Shown: positions 9,419-18,281 of the stretch, piece after piece | How the letters are laid out: the number at the start of each line of letters is the position of its first letter | How positions within the stretch are numbered: position 1 is the first letter of the stretch | Origin: Candidatus Sulfotelmatobacter sp. | GTDB lineage: Bacteria; Acidobacteriota; Terriglobia; Terriglobales; Acidobacteriaceae | DNA length: 64,000 bases | Reading direction: 5' to 3' | Assembly (NCBI GenBank): GCA_017883385.1 | Contig: JADGNQ010000009.1 | Span: 1-64,000 of the forward strand | Program-made: the position numbers and the translations under genes | The notes under the pieces: generated by a model | Told to the model about the DNA's origin: nothing | Databases searched by the model: none | The model's input: the letters and a program-made list of their open reading frames with translations, nothing else

Positions 9419-11894
9419 GGAACAAGTAGCTCGCCTTCACGAAGAACTGGCGGCTGTCGTTGAGGTAACCCCTGGCCGTGTTCGTAACGTAGCTGGGGAA
9501 CGTGGGAGTCGCGGGAACTACGTTCAGGTTCTGCAGGTCGCTGTTGTAGCCGACGTAGATCGCCGTGCCGGGATGCACCAGGTAGGTGATGAGGAAGTCG
9601 GCGTTGAACTGCTTCGAGGTCGGCAGGAAGGTATACGGAGATCCGACGCCCGGCGTTCCGGCCAGCAGCGCGTTGTATTGCACGATCAGGCGCGCCGAAA
9701 GTTTAGGTGTGAACTGCCAGTTCCACTTGCTGCGGAGGATGTGGTCGTTGAAGATGCTGCGGCCGGCGCCGGGAAATTGCGATTGCAGGAACGAATACGT
9801 ACTCTCAGTGGCCCGCAGGCGCTCGAACAGATACGTGTTCTCAATCTTGAGCGGCTTCACCGGACGCAGCGTCAGGCTTGCCTGGGCAGTGTCTTCCCGA
9901 GCCACGAAAGGCTGGTTGTAGGGCGTCGCGCTGGCCGACGAGGCCGGGAACAGCGCTTCGAAGTTCACGCCATCTCCCCAGTAGTAGCTCGCAGCAATGG
10001 TGGCTTTCTTGAAATAGCCCGTCTGGATGGAGGCTCCGCTGGTGTGTTCGTGATAGTCCTGATTGCCCAGGCATAACGTCGGGCAGAGAGACTCATATCC
10101 AAAGAAGGTAAAATCCTGCGGACGCAGGCGCTCGCGCGTTTCCTCGTAGGGCCGCAGAATGATGACGGTCTGGCCCCGCCCTTGAATGGCCAGATAAGGA
10201 GCGTAGTCCGTGTCGAGACGCAAGCCGGCGTGGTCAAAATCAACGCGAGCGTAGACAGACGGGCCCCAATCCACGATCCAGCCCTTCTTTGGACGAAAGC
10301 GGTAGTCCGCCGACTGGGTAGTTTCGCGGATGTCCACCCGATTCACAAATCCAGGAACCGTGACGAAGCCGGGACTGATGTCGTTAAAGGTTCCATCGTA
10401 AGTGAAGTGCAGACCGTCGCGGTGCAGTTCGAGCTTTTCGGCTGGTCCAGCGTAGTAATTGTTGTTGCCGCGATTGCCCGAGCTGAACGGGTAGATGTTC
10501 GCTTCGCAGTTCAGGTTCAGGTTGCTGGAACTCGTAACCGCCTGGCCGTCGAGGGTCCAGTTGGGATTGAACTTCAGGTGAGTGTCGACGCCGCCGATGC
10601 GGTTGAATTCTCCGGTCGTGGGACACTCCCAATCGGTGTAGAGGGCACCCACACTCGACTGGCGGAAGATATCGCGGCTCACGCGCGCGATCGTGAAGTA
10701 CGAGCGCGTATCGAAGAGCGGGTTGGCGTTCGGCACGGCCAGCCCCGGACTGCGATCATCGGTCGCCATCAGACCCACGGAGTATGGGCCATCTTTTCCG
10801 GTCAGCCGGATTCCCGCCGAGGGGTCCCCGATGCTGCGCGTGAAGAACAAGTCCAGCGGCGTGCGGAAGAAATCTTCGTTCTCCAGAAAGAACGGACGCT
10901 TCTCCGGGAAGTAGACAGCGAAGCGCTGGTTCACGGTAATCTGCGGGTCCTCTGACTCGACCTGGCTGAAATCGGGATTCGCCGTCATGTCGACGACGAA
11001 GTGATCGTGGATGACGAACTTCGCGTCCATGCCGGGCTGGCCTTGCGCGGTGGCCTGCTGAAAAAACGGGGTGCCTCGCGTGTCGAGCGCACGGAACCCG
11101 CGCATCACACCGTACGGAATCAGTTCGGCGCTGTGGCCCGGCGAAATTCCTTCCAGTCCCCTGAGAGTGGCGGCCTGGCCGAGGCGGCCTTCCACCTTCA
11201 AGGAAACGTGCGGCCAGAAGGAGTCCTCGGTCTTGCGCGTGATGCCGCGGTAGAGGATGATGCCCCACTCCTGCTGCTTCGTTGCCGGAAAGCGGAGGCT
11301 CTTGAAGGGAATCGCCATCGATACGACGAAGCCGAGGTCGGTCACCTTGCCGCGCGAATCCCACACGGTATCGAACGAAGTATCGAAATGCCCGCTGGTC
11401 TGCTCTTCGCGCGAGGCCTCGGTCCAGATGGCGTCCCACTGCACGCCGAGCGGCGTGGTCTGGAAAGCATAGGCGCGGCGGCGGTCGTGGAAGGTGTCGA
11501 GGATGATCTCGACCTGGTCGTCATCGAAAACGTCTTCTCTGCGCGACATGCGGGCGCGCACCTGTTTGGGATCGTCGAAGCAGATGAAGATCACATAGAG
11601 GTTCTTCTGGTCGTATCCCAGGTAAGCTTCGGTGGGCTCGGAAACATTTTCGCCGTCGTGTGGATTCCGCTGCGTGAAGCCCGTTACCTTCGCCATCTGC
11701 AGCGCCACTTCGCCCTGTGGCTTCATGCTCAGAAAATCTTCCAGCGCCGGGGCGTGCTGCAGTCGCGGGATTGTCAGGGCGGGTGAGTCCACTTGCGCCG
11801 GGGCTGCCACGTGCGAGTTCTGCGCTCGCGCGAACACGCCCCAGCCACAGGCCGCCACGAGCAGCAGTGCCGCCGGCAAAACTCTCAGCCGCAT
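9411..11894 (-). CDS. DUF5916 / CBM9-like outer-membrane-type protein (copy 1)
   Basis: 827-residue exported protein: signal peptide MRLRVLPAALLLVAACGWGV, then a family-9 carbohydrate-binding-like domain (about 60-250; landmarks YLGYDQKNLYVIFICFD, DDQVEIILDTFHDRR, MAIPFKSLRFP) and a long DUF5916 region rich in alternating hydrophobic strands (FSQVESEDPQITVNQRF, FFLENEDFF), ending in an aromatic residue (SYLFRF) as outer-membrane beta-barrels do. Function is unknown; such proteins are numerous in Acidobacteriota and Bacteroidota and are suspected to work with surface polymers. The frame continues upstream to 12014, but the signal peptide starts at ATG 11894. It is paralogous to the next gene upstream. 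Confidence 0.85.
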   Translation of the reverse strand: MRLRVLPAALLLVAACGWGVFARAQNSHVAAPAQVDSPALTIPRLQHAPALEDFLSMKPQGEVALQMAKVTGFTQRNPHDGENVSEPTEAYLGYDQKNLYVIFICFDDPKQVRARMSRREDVFDDDQVEIILDTFHDRRRAYAFQTTPLGVQWDAIWTEASREEQTSGHFDTSFDTVWDSRGKVTDLGFVVSMAIPFKSLRFPATKQQEWGIILYRGITRKTEDSFWPHVSLKVEGRLGQAATLRGLEGISPGHSAELIPYGVMRGFRALDTRGTPFFQQATAQGQPGMDAKFVIHDHFVVDMTANPDFSQVESEDPQITVNQRFAVYFPEKRPFFLENEDFFRTPLDLFFTRSIGDPSAGIRLTGKDGPYSVGLMATDDRSPGLAVPNANPLFDTRSYFTIARVSRDIFRQSSVGALYTDWECPTTGEFNRIGGVDTHLKFNPNWTLDGQAVTSSSNLNLNCEANIYPFSSGNRGNNNYYAGPAEKLELHRDGLHFTYDGTFNDISPGFVTVPGFVNRVDIRETTQSADYRFRPKKGWIVDWGPSVYARVDFDHAGLRLDTDYAPYLAIQGRGQTVIILRPYEETRERLRPQDFTFFGYESLCPTLCLGNQDYHEHTSGASIQTGYFKKATIAASYYWGDGVNFEALFPASSASATPYNQPFVAREDTAQASLTLRPVKPLKIENTYLFERLRATESTYSFLQSQFPGAGRSIFNDHILRSKWNWQFTPKLSARLIVQYNALLAGTPGVGSPYTFLPTSKQFNADFLITYLVHPGTAIYVGYNSDLQNLNVVPATPTFPSYVTNTARGYLNDSRQFFVKASYLFRF

Positions 11895-12350
11895 CTTAAG
11901 TAGAAGAACCAAGTAGAAGACCCAGACTCCGCTCCAAACGCAGAACGCCCGCAGCGCCTCGAGCCGAATGAACCGAGAAGGAACCAAGCACGATACACCA
12001 CGATACGCCCTCACAAAACGGGAAAACGATGTTATCCGGTTTACCGGACAGCTACTGCTTCCAAGGCTGGCTGGCTTGAAAGGGAAAGTTCCGTGATGCA
12101 GGTCTTAGAAAGTCCTAGCAAATACGATTCGTATCAGGCGATGCCTTCAGGCGTCGCGTAAGTCTGAGAAATCAATCGCGCCTTCAGGCGCTGCGGCGGC
12201 CAATTCGACTTTTTCAGCAGATTGTTCAGCGCTGGCTCCCGCCGTTGCCGACGGCCGCTAAAGCGGATATTCGTTGCGACGCTTGGCACGCCTTCAGGAA
12301 GGCATGCCCTGATACGAACCGCTTTACTCAAACCGGTTACCCCAGAAACG
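11895..12350. other. Intergenic region between the two DUF5916 genes
   Basis: 456 bases. About 12121-12240 and 12291-12320 hold the CGATTCGTATCAGGC / GCCTTCAGGCG element (stems GCGATGCCTTCAGGCGTCGC and GCGCCTTCAGGCGC), of which a second copy lies near 34255-34340. The rest (11895-12110) carries no gene; the promoter of the downstream DUF5916 gene is presumably here. Confidence 0.6.
12124..12215. repeat. CCTTCAGGCG palindromic element, copy 1
   Basis: Contains ACGATTCGTATCAGGC, then two short hairpins with CCTTCAGG loops. The same order of words, with compensatory changes in the stems, is seen at 34252-34340, showing that both are copies of one structured element. Confidence 0.7.
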
Positions 12351-14741
12351 TCAGTACTGAAACAGGTAGGAGATCTTCACGAAAATCTGGCGGCCGTCGT
12401 TGAGGAACTGGCCGGGTGTGCGGGCCAGGTTTCCGAGCGCGTCCACGGTCGGAGGGTTGGTGAGGTTCTGCAGATTGCTGTTATATCCCACATAGACTGC
12501 CGTTCCAGGATGCACAAAATACGTCAGCAGGACATCGGCATTGAAGTTTTTGGCCGGAGGCAACGAACTGAGCGCGAACTTCGGGGAAGCAGAATTGTAG
12601 TTCGACAAGACTGAGTTGTACTGCCCGATAAACCGCAACGACAGCGCCCGAGTGAACTGGTAATTCCATTTCGAGCGGAGGATGTGGTTATTGAAAATGT
12701 TGGCGTTGGTATTCACGTCTCGCAGGCGAGTCAACAAATAAGTGTTGTCGATAGTGAGCCCGTTCAGCGGGCGTACCGTGGCGGACGCCTGAATGTTCTG
12801 GACCTTGCCCAGCACCGGCGGACCCACGGAGGTGTCGTAGTTCGTCTCCTGCCCCCAGTTGATTTCTGCCGAGAGTACGACCGGCTTGAAATAACCGTAG
12901 TTGAACCAGAAACCGCGATGGTCGTGAGGATAGTCCACCGGCTGATTCAGGGGTATGGTGGAAAAATCTACGTTGCGCAGCCGCTCATGGCCCGCGTTCA
13001 CGTAAACCCCGAAGTTGCTTGATCCGTTGAGCATGAATCGCCAGTTCACATTGGTGAACCACTCCAGGCGCGTGCCGCTGTGGTCCCAGTTGTTGATGGT
13101 GAAGATGGACGGCCCGGTCCACTGCAGGATCTTGCCTTCACGGCGGAAGCGGTACATGGCAAATTGGCTCAAGCGCCGGATATCCGGACGCCGAAAGAAT
13201 CCCGTATCCGTTTCGAAGCCAGCGGCTGTGTCCTGGTACATCACGTTGTATTCCGTTTTGTTCGAGCTGCGCTCGACATACCAGTCGTAGGCTGGGCCGC
13301 CGTGGTGGGTACCGTCGTTGAACTTGGTGTGGCTGTTGATGGCCTGCACGGTAATCAACCACTTCGCACTCGGCTTGATCTTGGCATCGAAGCCGCCCAC
13401 GCGGTTGGAGCCGACGATGCAAGGATTGTCGGTACACTGGGCCTCGCCCGGAACCGTGTGCAGTTCGCGATCGGTATAGATCAGCCCGATGGTCGACTCC
13501 TTCCCAATATCGCGATTCACGCGCAGCACACCGAAATACGCCCGATGCCCTGTTAGCGGATCGTAGGGCGTGACCCCCAGCCCCGGCGAGCGATCATCCG
13601 CAACCAACATCCCCACGGACCAGGGGCCCTGCTTGCCCGTCAAGCGAGTACCAAACTCCGGGTCTCCGATCCGGCGCGTGAACACCAGGTTGATGGGAGT
13701 ATTGAAGTAGCTTGAGTTCTCCAGAAAGAACGGCCGCTTCTCGGGGAAGAACACCTCGAAGCGCTGGTTGACCGTGATCTGCGGTTCGTCTGACTCCACT
13801 TGCGAAAAGTCTGGATTGATCGTCGTGTCGAGCACAAAGGAATTCTTGAGCACGATCTTCGCGTCCAGTCCCGGCCGCACTTCGAGATGCTTGCCTCCGA
13901 AATACGGATTGGCGGGATCGCGGTCATCGAGGTTGCGGAACCCGCGGCCCACCACGTACGGAATGAACTGCATGTTGCGTCCCGGAGTGACTTTTTCTAT
14001 TCCGTCCATTTCACTGGCCTGGTCGAGGAAGCCGGTAGCGTTGCTGGTGATATGCGGATAGAAGGAATACTCGGTGTTGCGTTTGATGTCGCGCTCGAAA
14101 AATACTCCCCACTTCTGGATGTCGGCGGGAGGAAAGCGCAGCGACTTGAACGGAATTTCGAACCACGCCACATAGCCGCGCCCGGTCAGCTTGGCCTCCG
14201 AGTTCCACACCATGTCATAGGAGAGATCGGGCTCCTGCCCGTTGTCGACCCAGATGCCGTCCTGCTGCACGCCCAGCGGATTCACATAGAAGAACAGTCC
14301 GTGATAGTGATCGTGAAACGTGTCGAGCACGAACCCGAACTGGTCGTCATCGTTGATCAGTTCACGGCGCACCAGGCGTGCGCGGATCTTGTCGGGCTCG
14401 GAGTCGAAGCAGATGCAGACCACGTAGAGATTCTTGTCGGTGTAGCCGATGTAGACGTCGGTCTTCTGCGAGATGGGCGCGCCGTCCTTGGGATCGCGCT
14501 GCTGAAATCCATCCACCTTGAGCATCTTTCCGGCAAGGACAGGAGAAGGCTGCATGTCGAGGAAGTCAGCCAGGGTGGGCCTCACCTCGAGCCGCGGAAT
14601 GTGCAACGTTGCGAACTTAGCGGGCGCGATGACGGCCGCGCTGGTGTCTTTGCCCTTCTCTTTCGCTTGAGTGGGCAGCACCAGTCCACGTGTCAACAGC
14701 AGCACAACTCCCACCCGCACCGCTGTCCGCCAGAATCGCAT
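12351..14741 (-). CDS. DUF5916 / CBM9-like outer-membrane-type protein (copy 2)
   Basis: 796-residue paralogue of the protein at 9411-11894 with the same architecture: signal peptide MRFWRTAVRVGVVLLLTRGL, CBM9-like domain (VYIGYTDKNLYVVCICFD, DDQFGFVLDTFHDHY, FEIPFKSLRFPP) and DUF5916 barrel-like region (FSQVESDEPQITVNQRFEV, FFLENSSYF, YAVYVGYNS-like strand HPGTAVYVGYNSNLQNL), ending in SYLFQY. The two genes are in the same orientation 456 bases apart and probably arose by tandem duplication; identity appears moderate, so the duplication is old. No transporter or hydrolase is linked that would suggest a substrate. Confidence 0.85.
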   Translation of the reverse strand: MRFWRTAVRVGVVLLLTRGLVLPTQAKEKGKDTSAAVIAPAKFATLHIPRLEVRPTLADFLDMQPSPVLAGKMLKVDGFQQRDPKDGAPISQKTDVYIGYTDKNLYVVCICFDSEPDKIRARLVRRELINDDDQFGFVLDTFHDHYHGLFFYVNPLGVQQDGIWVDNGQEPDLSYDMVWNSEAKLTGRGYVAWFEIPFKSLRFPPADIQKWGVFFERDIKRNTEYSFYPHITSNATGFLDQASEMDGIEKVTPGRNMQFIPYVVGRGFRNLDDRDPANPYFGGKHLEVRPGLDAKIVLKNSFVLDTTINPDFSQVESDEPQITVNQRFEVFFPEKRPFFLENSSYFNTPINLVFTRRIGDPEFGTRLTGKQGPWSVGMLVADDRSPGLGVTPYDPLTGHRAYFGVLRVNRDIGKESTIGLIYTDRELHTVPGEAQCTDNPCIVGSNRVGGFDAKIKPSAKWLITVQAINSHTKFNDGTHHGGPAYDWYVERSSNKTEYNVMYQDTAAGFETDTGFFRRPDIRRLSQFAMYRFRREGKILQWTGPSIFTINNWDHSGTRLEWFTNVNWRFMLNGSSNFGVYVNAGHERLRNVDFSTIPLNQPVDYPHDHRGFWFNYGYFKPVVLSAEINWGQETNYDTSVGPPVLGKVQNIQASATVRPLNGLTIDNTYLLTRLRDVNTNANIFNNHILRSKWNYQFTRALSLRFIGQYNSVLSNYNSASPKFALSSLPPAKNFNADVLLTYFVHPGTAVYVGYNSNLQNLTNPPTVDALGNLARTPGQFLNDGRQIFVKISYLFQY

Positions 14742-14859
14742 CGCCCCAAGCTATGTGATCAGGATTTCGACCCTACGCTAAGTTTAGACGCGGGAGACGA
14801 AACAAGGTTAGACGGTTTTCCGGGAGGCTGTTGCGGAACTGACGGCTAAAAGCAGAGGG

Positions 14860-15999
14860 TTAGAACAACGAACTCTGCCGTCGCGTTGGCGTGATTCCGA
14901 AATGGTCGTAGGCCAACTGCGTGGCTACCCGGCCGCGCGGAGTGCGGTTCAGAAATCCAATCTGCATCAGGAAGGGCTCGTAGATTTCTTCGATTGCGTC
15001 TGGTTCTTCCGCAAGGACTGCGGCCAGCGTGTTCACGCCGACCGGGCCGCCCTGGTATTTCTCGATGATGGTCAGCAGCAGGCGGCGGTCGACCTCATCG
15101 AATCCGTACTGGTCAACTTCCAACATCAGCAGCGCGGCCTTCGCCGTGGGCTCGTCGATCTTGCCTGCGCCGCGCACTTGAGCGTAATCGCGAACGCGCC
15201 GCAACAGACGGTTCGCGATGCGTGGCGTGCCGCGCGAGCGCCCAGCAATTTCCTTCGCGCCCGCGTCGTCGACCTCGACGCCGAGGATTTCCGCCGACCG
15301 CTCCACGATCACCTGCAAATCCTCGGGCGTATAAAATTCGAGTCGCAGCACGATTCCGAAGCGCGACCGCAAGGGAGCCGAGATCAGTCCTGCCCGCGTC
15401 GTGGCGCCGACGAAAGTGAACGGCTTCACTTCCAGCGTGTGGGTGCGCGCCGAGGGGCCCTGCCCAATAATGATGTCGAGCTTGTAGTCTTCGAGCGCCG
15501 AATACAACAACTCTTCCAGCACCGGCTGCAGGCGGTGGATTTCATCGATGAACAGGACTTGCTTGTCCTGCATGTTGGTGATGATCGCTGTGAGGTCGCC
15601 CTTGATCTGCAGCAACGGCGCCGCCGTCGGCTGAAAGTGTACGGCCAGTTCGTTGGCAATGATGTTGGCGAGGGTTGTCTTGCCCAAGCCCGGAGGCCCG
15701 TAGAGCAGAACGTGGTCCATGGCCTCGCCGCGCGAGCGCGCGGCCTCGATCGCCACCGCCAGATTCTCTTTGACTTTTTTCTGTCCGATGAACTCGGCCA
15801 GCCGCTGCGGCCGCAGCTTCAGCTCAAACGACGAGTCGTCCTCAACCGGGGCGGCCGACACCAGCCGCTCGCGGTTGTTATTGAGATTGGGATCGTTTTT
15901 CGCGGTAGCCACTGCTTCGGATGGTAGAACGAAATGCGAAGCTGCGCAATTGCCGTCTGCCGGCTGTTTGTCCAATTGTCCTGCGATCGTCGTTGCCAT
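14860..15999 (-). CDS. ruvB: Holliday junction branch migration ATPase RuvB
   Basis: AAA+ motor that drives RuvA-bound Holliday junctions. Motifs in order: [19 protein letters not shown], Walker [13 protein letters not shown], Walker [29 protein letters not shown], sensor-1 [12 protein letters not shown], the arginine-finger region LRSRFGI, and [19 protein letters not shown] at the start of the C-terminal winged helix. The 379 residues exceed the usual 330-350 because of about 45 unconserved N-terminal residues; initiation may be further in. ruvA and ruvC are not in the window. Confidence 0.96.
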   Translation of the reverse strand: MATTIAGQLDKQPADGNCAASHFVLPSEAVATAKNDPNLNNNRERLVSAAPVEDDSSFELKLRPQRLAEFIGQKKVKENLAVAIEAARSRGEAMDHVLLYGPPGLGKTTLANIIANELAVHFQPTAAPLLQIKGDLTAIITNMQDKQVLFIDEIHRLQPVLEELLYSALEDYKLDIIIGQGPSARTHTLEVKPFTFVGATTRAGLISAPLRSRFGIVLRLEFYTPEDLQVIVERSAEILGVEVDDAGAKEIAGRSRGTPRIANRLLRRVRDYAQVRGAGKIDEPTAKAALLMLEVDQYGFDEVDRRLLLTIIEKYQGGPVGVNTLAAVLAEEPDAIEEIYEPFLMQIGFLNRTPRGRVATQLAYDHFGITPTRRQSSLF

Positions 16000-16187
16000 T
16001 GTCCCTGGCGAGCCGCCCGCCGGAATTCACACAACCTTAACTCCGCTGTCACCGGGCTTTAACAAATTCCCACTAGGGTTCTGAGGTTGACCGCGCTAGA
16101 CTTCCGCGCCTTGGCAGGATTGAAGATGCCAACCGCCGAGGTCCAAGCCTCAAGACGATTCCCAACGAGAAAGTTCAGGAGATCACA

Positions 16188-17438
16188 ATGAAGAGAACCA
16201 CTCTAGTTCTGGGCCTGCTGGCCGCACTCACGGGTACCGTGTTCGCTCAGGAAGGCGCCGTTCCGAAGGGCATTCCTCATCTCGACCACGTCTTCGTGAT
16301 CATGATGGAGAACCACGGTTACCGCGAAATTCTCCATAACCCCAACGCCCGGTTCATCAACAACTATGCCAAGTCCGCCAACCTTGCCACCAACTACTTT
16401 GCGGTCGCCCATCCCAGCCTGACCAACTATCTCGAAACCGTGGGCGGATCGAATTTCGGCGTGCTCAGCGACAACGCTCCCGATTGGCACAATGGCGCTT
16501 GCGCGACCAACCTCTCCACGGGAATCCCCAACACAGACATTCCACCCAGTTCAGACATTTGTCCGATCTCGGGTACCGGCACCGACGCGGCCACGCCGGC
16601 TCTCGACTGCACCAACGAAGTGTCGGGCCCTCCCTGCGAGGTCAACCTCGACGGCAAAGCATCCTATGGGGCGGTTTCAACGACGCTCGGCATTACGATT
16701 GCCGATCAGCTTGCCGCAGCGGGGAAGAGCTGGAAAACTTACCAGGAGAATCTGCCGCTCACCGGACCGAACCGCGTGGACTACAGCGACGGCAACTTCA
16801 CCAACAATACCGATTTCACCAAGATCAACCCGCAACTGACCCCGCCGCTGACATCCGGCGACATCGTGCAACTCTATGCCGTGAAGCACAATCCGTTTGC
16901 CTATTTCCGGAACGTTCAGGTAGGCAGCAATCCGCTGGTGGGTTTTGCCAATATGGTGGGCTTCGACGGATCGGGCGGCCTGTGGGGCGACCTTGCTTCC
17001 GGCAAAGTGCCTAGCCTTTCCTACATCGTGCCCAACCAGTGCAACGACCAGCACGGACGCGGCAACGGCACCGCCTTTTGCAACTTCGATCCGGTTAGCA
17101 ACGGCACCCAGGCGGGTCTCAACCCGGCATTGATCCAACTGGGGGATCAGGTTGTGCAGAAGCTCGTCACCGCAATCCATAGCTCCCCGGTTTGGAATAG
17201 AGGGCACAACGCGATTGTCCTGGTGTGGGATGAGAATGACTACTCCGTACAACCGATCATCAACCAGGTGGTCACGATCGTAGACACCAACTACGGCTTC
17301 CACGGGCTGCAGAGCGGCCAGTTCTATACTCATTTCTCTCTGCTCCGCTCGATCGAGGGCGGATTCGGCGTACCCTGCCTGAACCACGCCTGCGACTCCT
17401 CGACCAACACCATGTCTGACCTGTTCGGCGCGCCGTAG
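16188..17438 (+). CDS. Secreted phosphoesterase family protein (PF04185-like)
   Basis: 416 residues with a signal peptide (MKRTTLVLGLLAALTGTVFA, cut before QEG). The first mature segment HLDHVFVIMMENHGYREI is the hallmark of the phosphoesterase/acid-phosphatase family that includes phospholipase C-type enzymes; the metal-binding ME-N-H motif is intact. Later landmarks are VAHPSLTNYLETV, SYIVPNQCNDQHG and IVLVWDENDYS with conserved Asp/Glu ligands. It probably hydrolyses phosphomonoesters or phospholipid head groups in the periplasm. AGGAG-type ribosome-binding sequence precedes the ATG. It is isolated from its neighbours. Confidence 0.88.
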   Translation: MKRTTLVLGLLAALTGTVFAQEGAVPKGIPHLDHVFVIMMENHGYREILHNPNARFINNYAKSANLATNYFAVAHPSLTNYLETVGGSNFGVLSDNAPDWHNGACATNLSTGIPNTDIPPSSDICPISGTGTDAATPALDCTNEVSGPPCEVNLDGKASYGAVSTTLGITIADQLAAAGKSWKTYQENLPLTGPNRVDYSDGNFTNNTDFTKINPQLTPPLTSGDIVQLYAVKHNPFAYFRNVQVGSNPLVGFANMVGFDGSGGLWGDLASGKVPSLSYIVPNQCNDQHGRGNGTAFCNFDPVSNGTQAGLNPALIQLGDQVVQKLVTAIHSSPVWNRGHNAIVLVWDENDYSVQPIINQVVTIVDTNYGFHGLQSGQFYTHFSLLRSIEGGFGVPCLNHACDSSTNTMSDLFGAP

Positions 17439-17562
17439 GCTGGCGTTCCGTCGGGAAACCGCTGTCACATCGGGGGCCGGTCCTACTGGATCGGTCCCAT
17501 TTCCTTTCTGCACTGCATTAGGCTTCTCCACAAAAGTCCGCCCGGCCACCCCAACAAACCTC

Positions 17563-17591
17563 TTGACACGATGTAAAGCGTGCTTTACATT
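17563..17591 (+). promoter_or_regulatory. Sigma-70-type promoter overlapping an operator
   Basis: TTGACA (17563-17568) is separated by 17 bases from TACATT (17586-17591), a good -35/-10 pair reading into the small membrane protein gene. The perfect inverted repeat described separately occupies the spacer and -10 box. Confidence 0.65.
17571..17590. promoter_or_regulatory. Operator-like inverted repeat 1
   Basis: Perfect 9-bp arms ATGTAAAGC / GCTTTACAT around a GT centre. It covers the -10 region of the promoter in front of the membrane-protein/XRE gene pair and is a strong candidate for autorepression by the XRE protein. Confidence 0.7.
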
Positions 17592-17597
17592 CAAGAT

Positions 17598-17613
17598 GTC
17601 AAGCATGCTTGAC
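17598..17613. promoter_or_regulatory. Operator-like palindrome 2
   Basis: Perfect 16-bp palindrome GTCAAGCATGCTTGAC placed about 25 bases (centre to centre) after the first inverted repeat, near the predicted transcription start. The AAGC/GCTT core is shared with the first operator, which suggests two sites for one dimeric regulator. Confidence 0.6.
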
Positions 17614-17625
17614 TCGGAGAATTTG

Positions 17626-18006
17626 ATGGACGCCAGCGGCAAGCGTTACCTGAAGGAATTCGGCGGTGCGATGGCCGCCTACACGGCGATCGTTCCCGTC
17701 TCCATGTGGATGTTGCGGGGCCACGAGCACACGGCGCTGGGCTACGCTATCGCCTTCCTGCCAATCATTCCCTCGGCATTGGCGCTTTGGGCATTCATGC
17801 GGATGTTCCGCACGCTCGACGAGCTACAGCGGCGTATCCAGTTCGAAGCGGTCGCCTTCAGTTTTCTCGCCACGTGCCTCATCACCCTCACGTGGGCGTT
17901 CCAGCAGAACGCCGGACTGCCCCGGTTTGACGTGAGTTGGGTCGCGCCTCTGCTGATCCTGCTGTGGGGACTGGGTCTGGGCATCGCCAAGCGGAGGTAC
18001 GAGTGA
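17626..18006 (+). CDS. Small membrane protein paired with an XRE regulator
   Basis: 126 residues with four predicted membrane helices (after an N-terminal DASGKRYLKEFGG segment: AAYTAIVPVSMWML, AIAFLPIIPSALALWAFM, FSFLATCLITLTWAF, WVAPLLILLWGLGLGIAKR). The ATG at 17626 has GGAGA six bases upstream and lies after both operators, so it is preferred over the longer frame from 17563. The stop codon overlaps the next gene's start by four bases (GTGA), so the two are translationally coupled. The pair, a four-helix protein plus a minimal Cro/C1 regulator, is common in soil bacteria; function is unknown. Confidence 0.8.
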   Translation: MDASGKRYLKEFGGAMAAYTAIVPVSMWMLRGHEHTALGYAIAFLPIIPSALALWAFMRMFRTLDELQRRIQFEAVAFSFLATCLITLTWAFQQNAGLPRFDVSWVAPLLILLWGLGLGIAKRRYE

Positions 18007-18191
18007 AGAACAGCGTGCGCGACTTGCGCAGTCAACTGGACTGGACTCAGGCCGACCTTGCGGAAAAGTTGGGGGTCTCGCGGCAGACAGTGAATGCGAT
18101 TGAGACGGAGAAGTATGATCCGAGTTTGCCACTCGCGTTCAAGATTGCGAAGTTGTTTCGGAAGCCGGTCGAGGAGATTTTCAAAGCTTAG
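18003..18191 (+). CDS. XRE-family (Cro/C1) transcriptional regulator
   Basis: 62-residue stand-alone helix-turn-helix protein starting at GTG inside the stop codon of the membrane-protein gene. The HTH is complete: LDWTQADLAEKLGVSRQTVNAIE, followed by the YDPSLPLAFKIAKLF and PVEEIF helices typical of the YozG/short-XRE group. With no sensory domain, it is probably a constitutive dimeric repressor titrated by its partner or acting on the two palindromes upstream. Confidence 0.9.
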   Translation: MKNSVRDLRSQLDWTQADLAEKLGVSRQTVNAIETEKYDPSLPLAFKIAKLFRKPVEEIFKA

Positions 18192-18207
18192 AGAGTTTCC
18201 CCGCGAA

Positions 18208-18252
18208 TGTGGGGACAGCCGCCCCCGGCTGTCCGGTCGAGCGCAAGCTCGA
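18208..18252. repeat. GGGGACAGCCGCCCCCGGCTGTCC palindrome
   Basis: Copy of repeat family A: a GGACAGCCG / CGGCTGTCC stem followed by GGTCGAGC-GCAA-GCTCGAC. It lies just after the XRE gene, between convergent genes, where it could act as a bidirectional terminator. Confidence 0.75.
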
Positions 18253-18281
18253 CTCCTCTAACCACACAGCGAACGGCCTAC

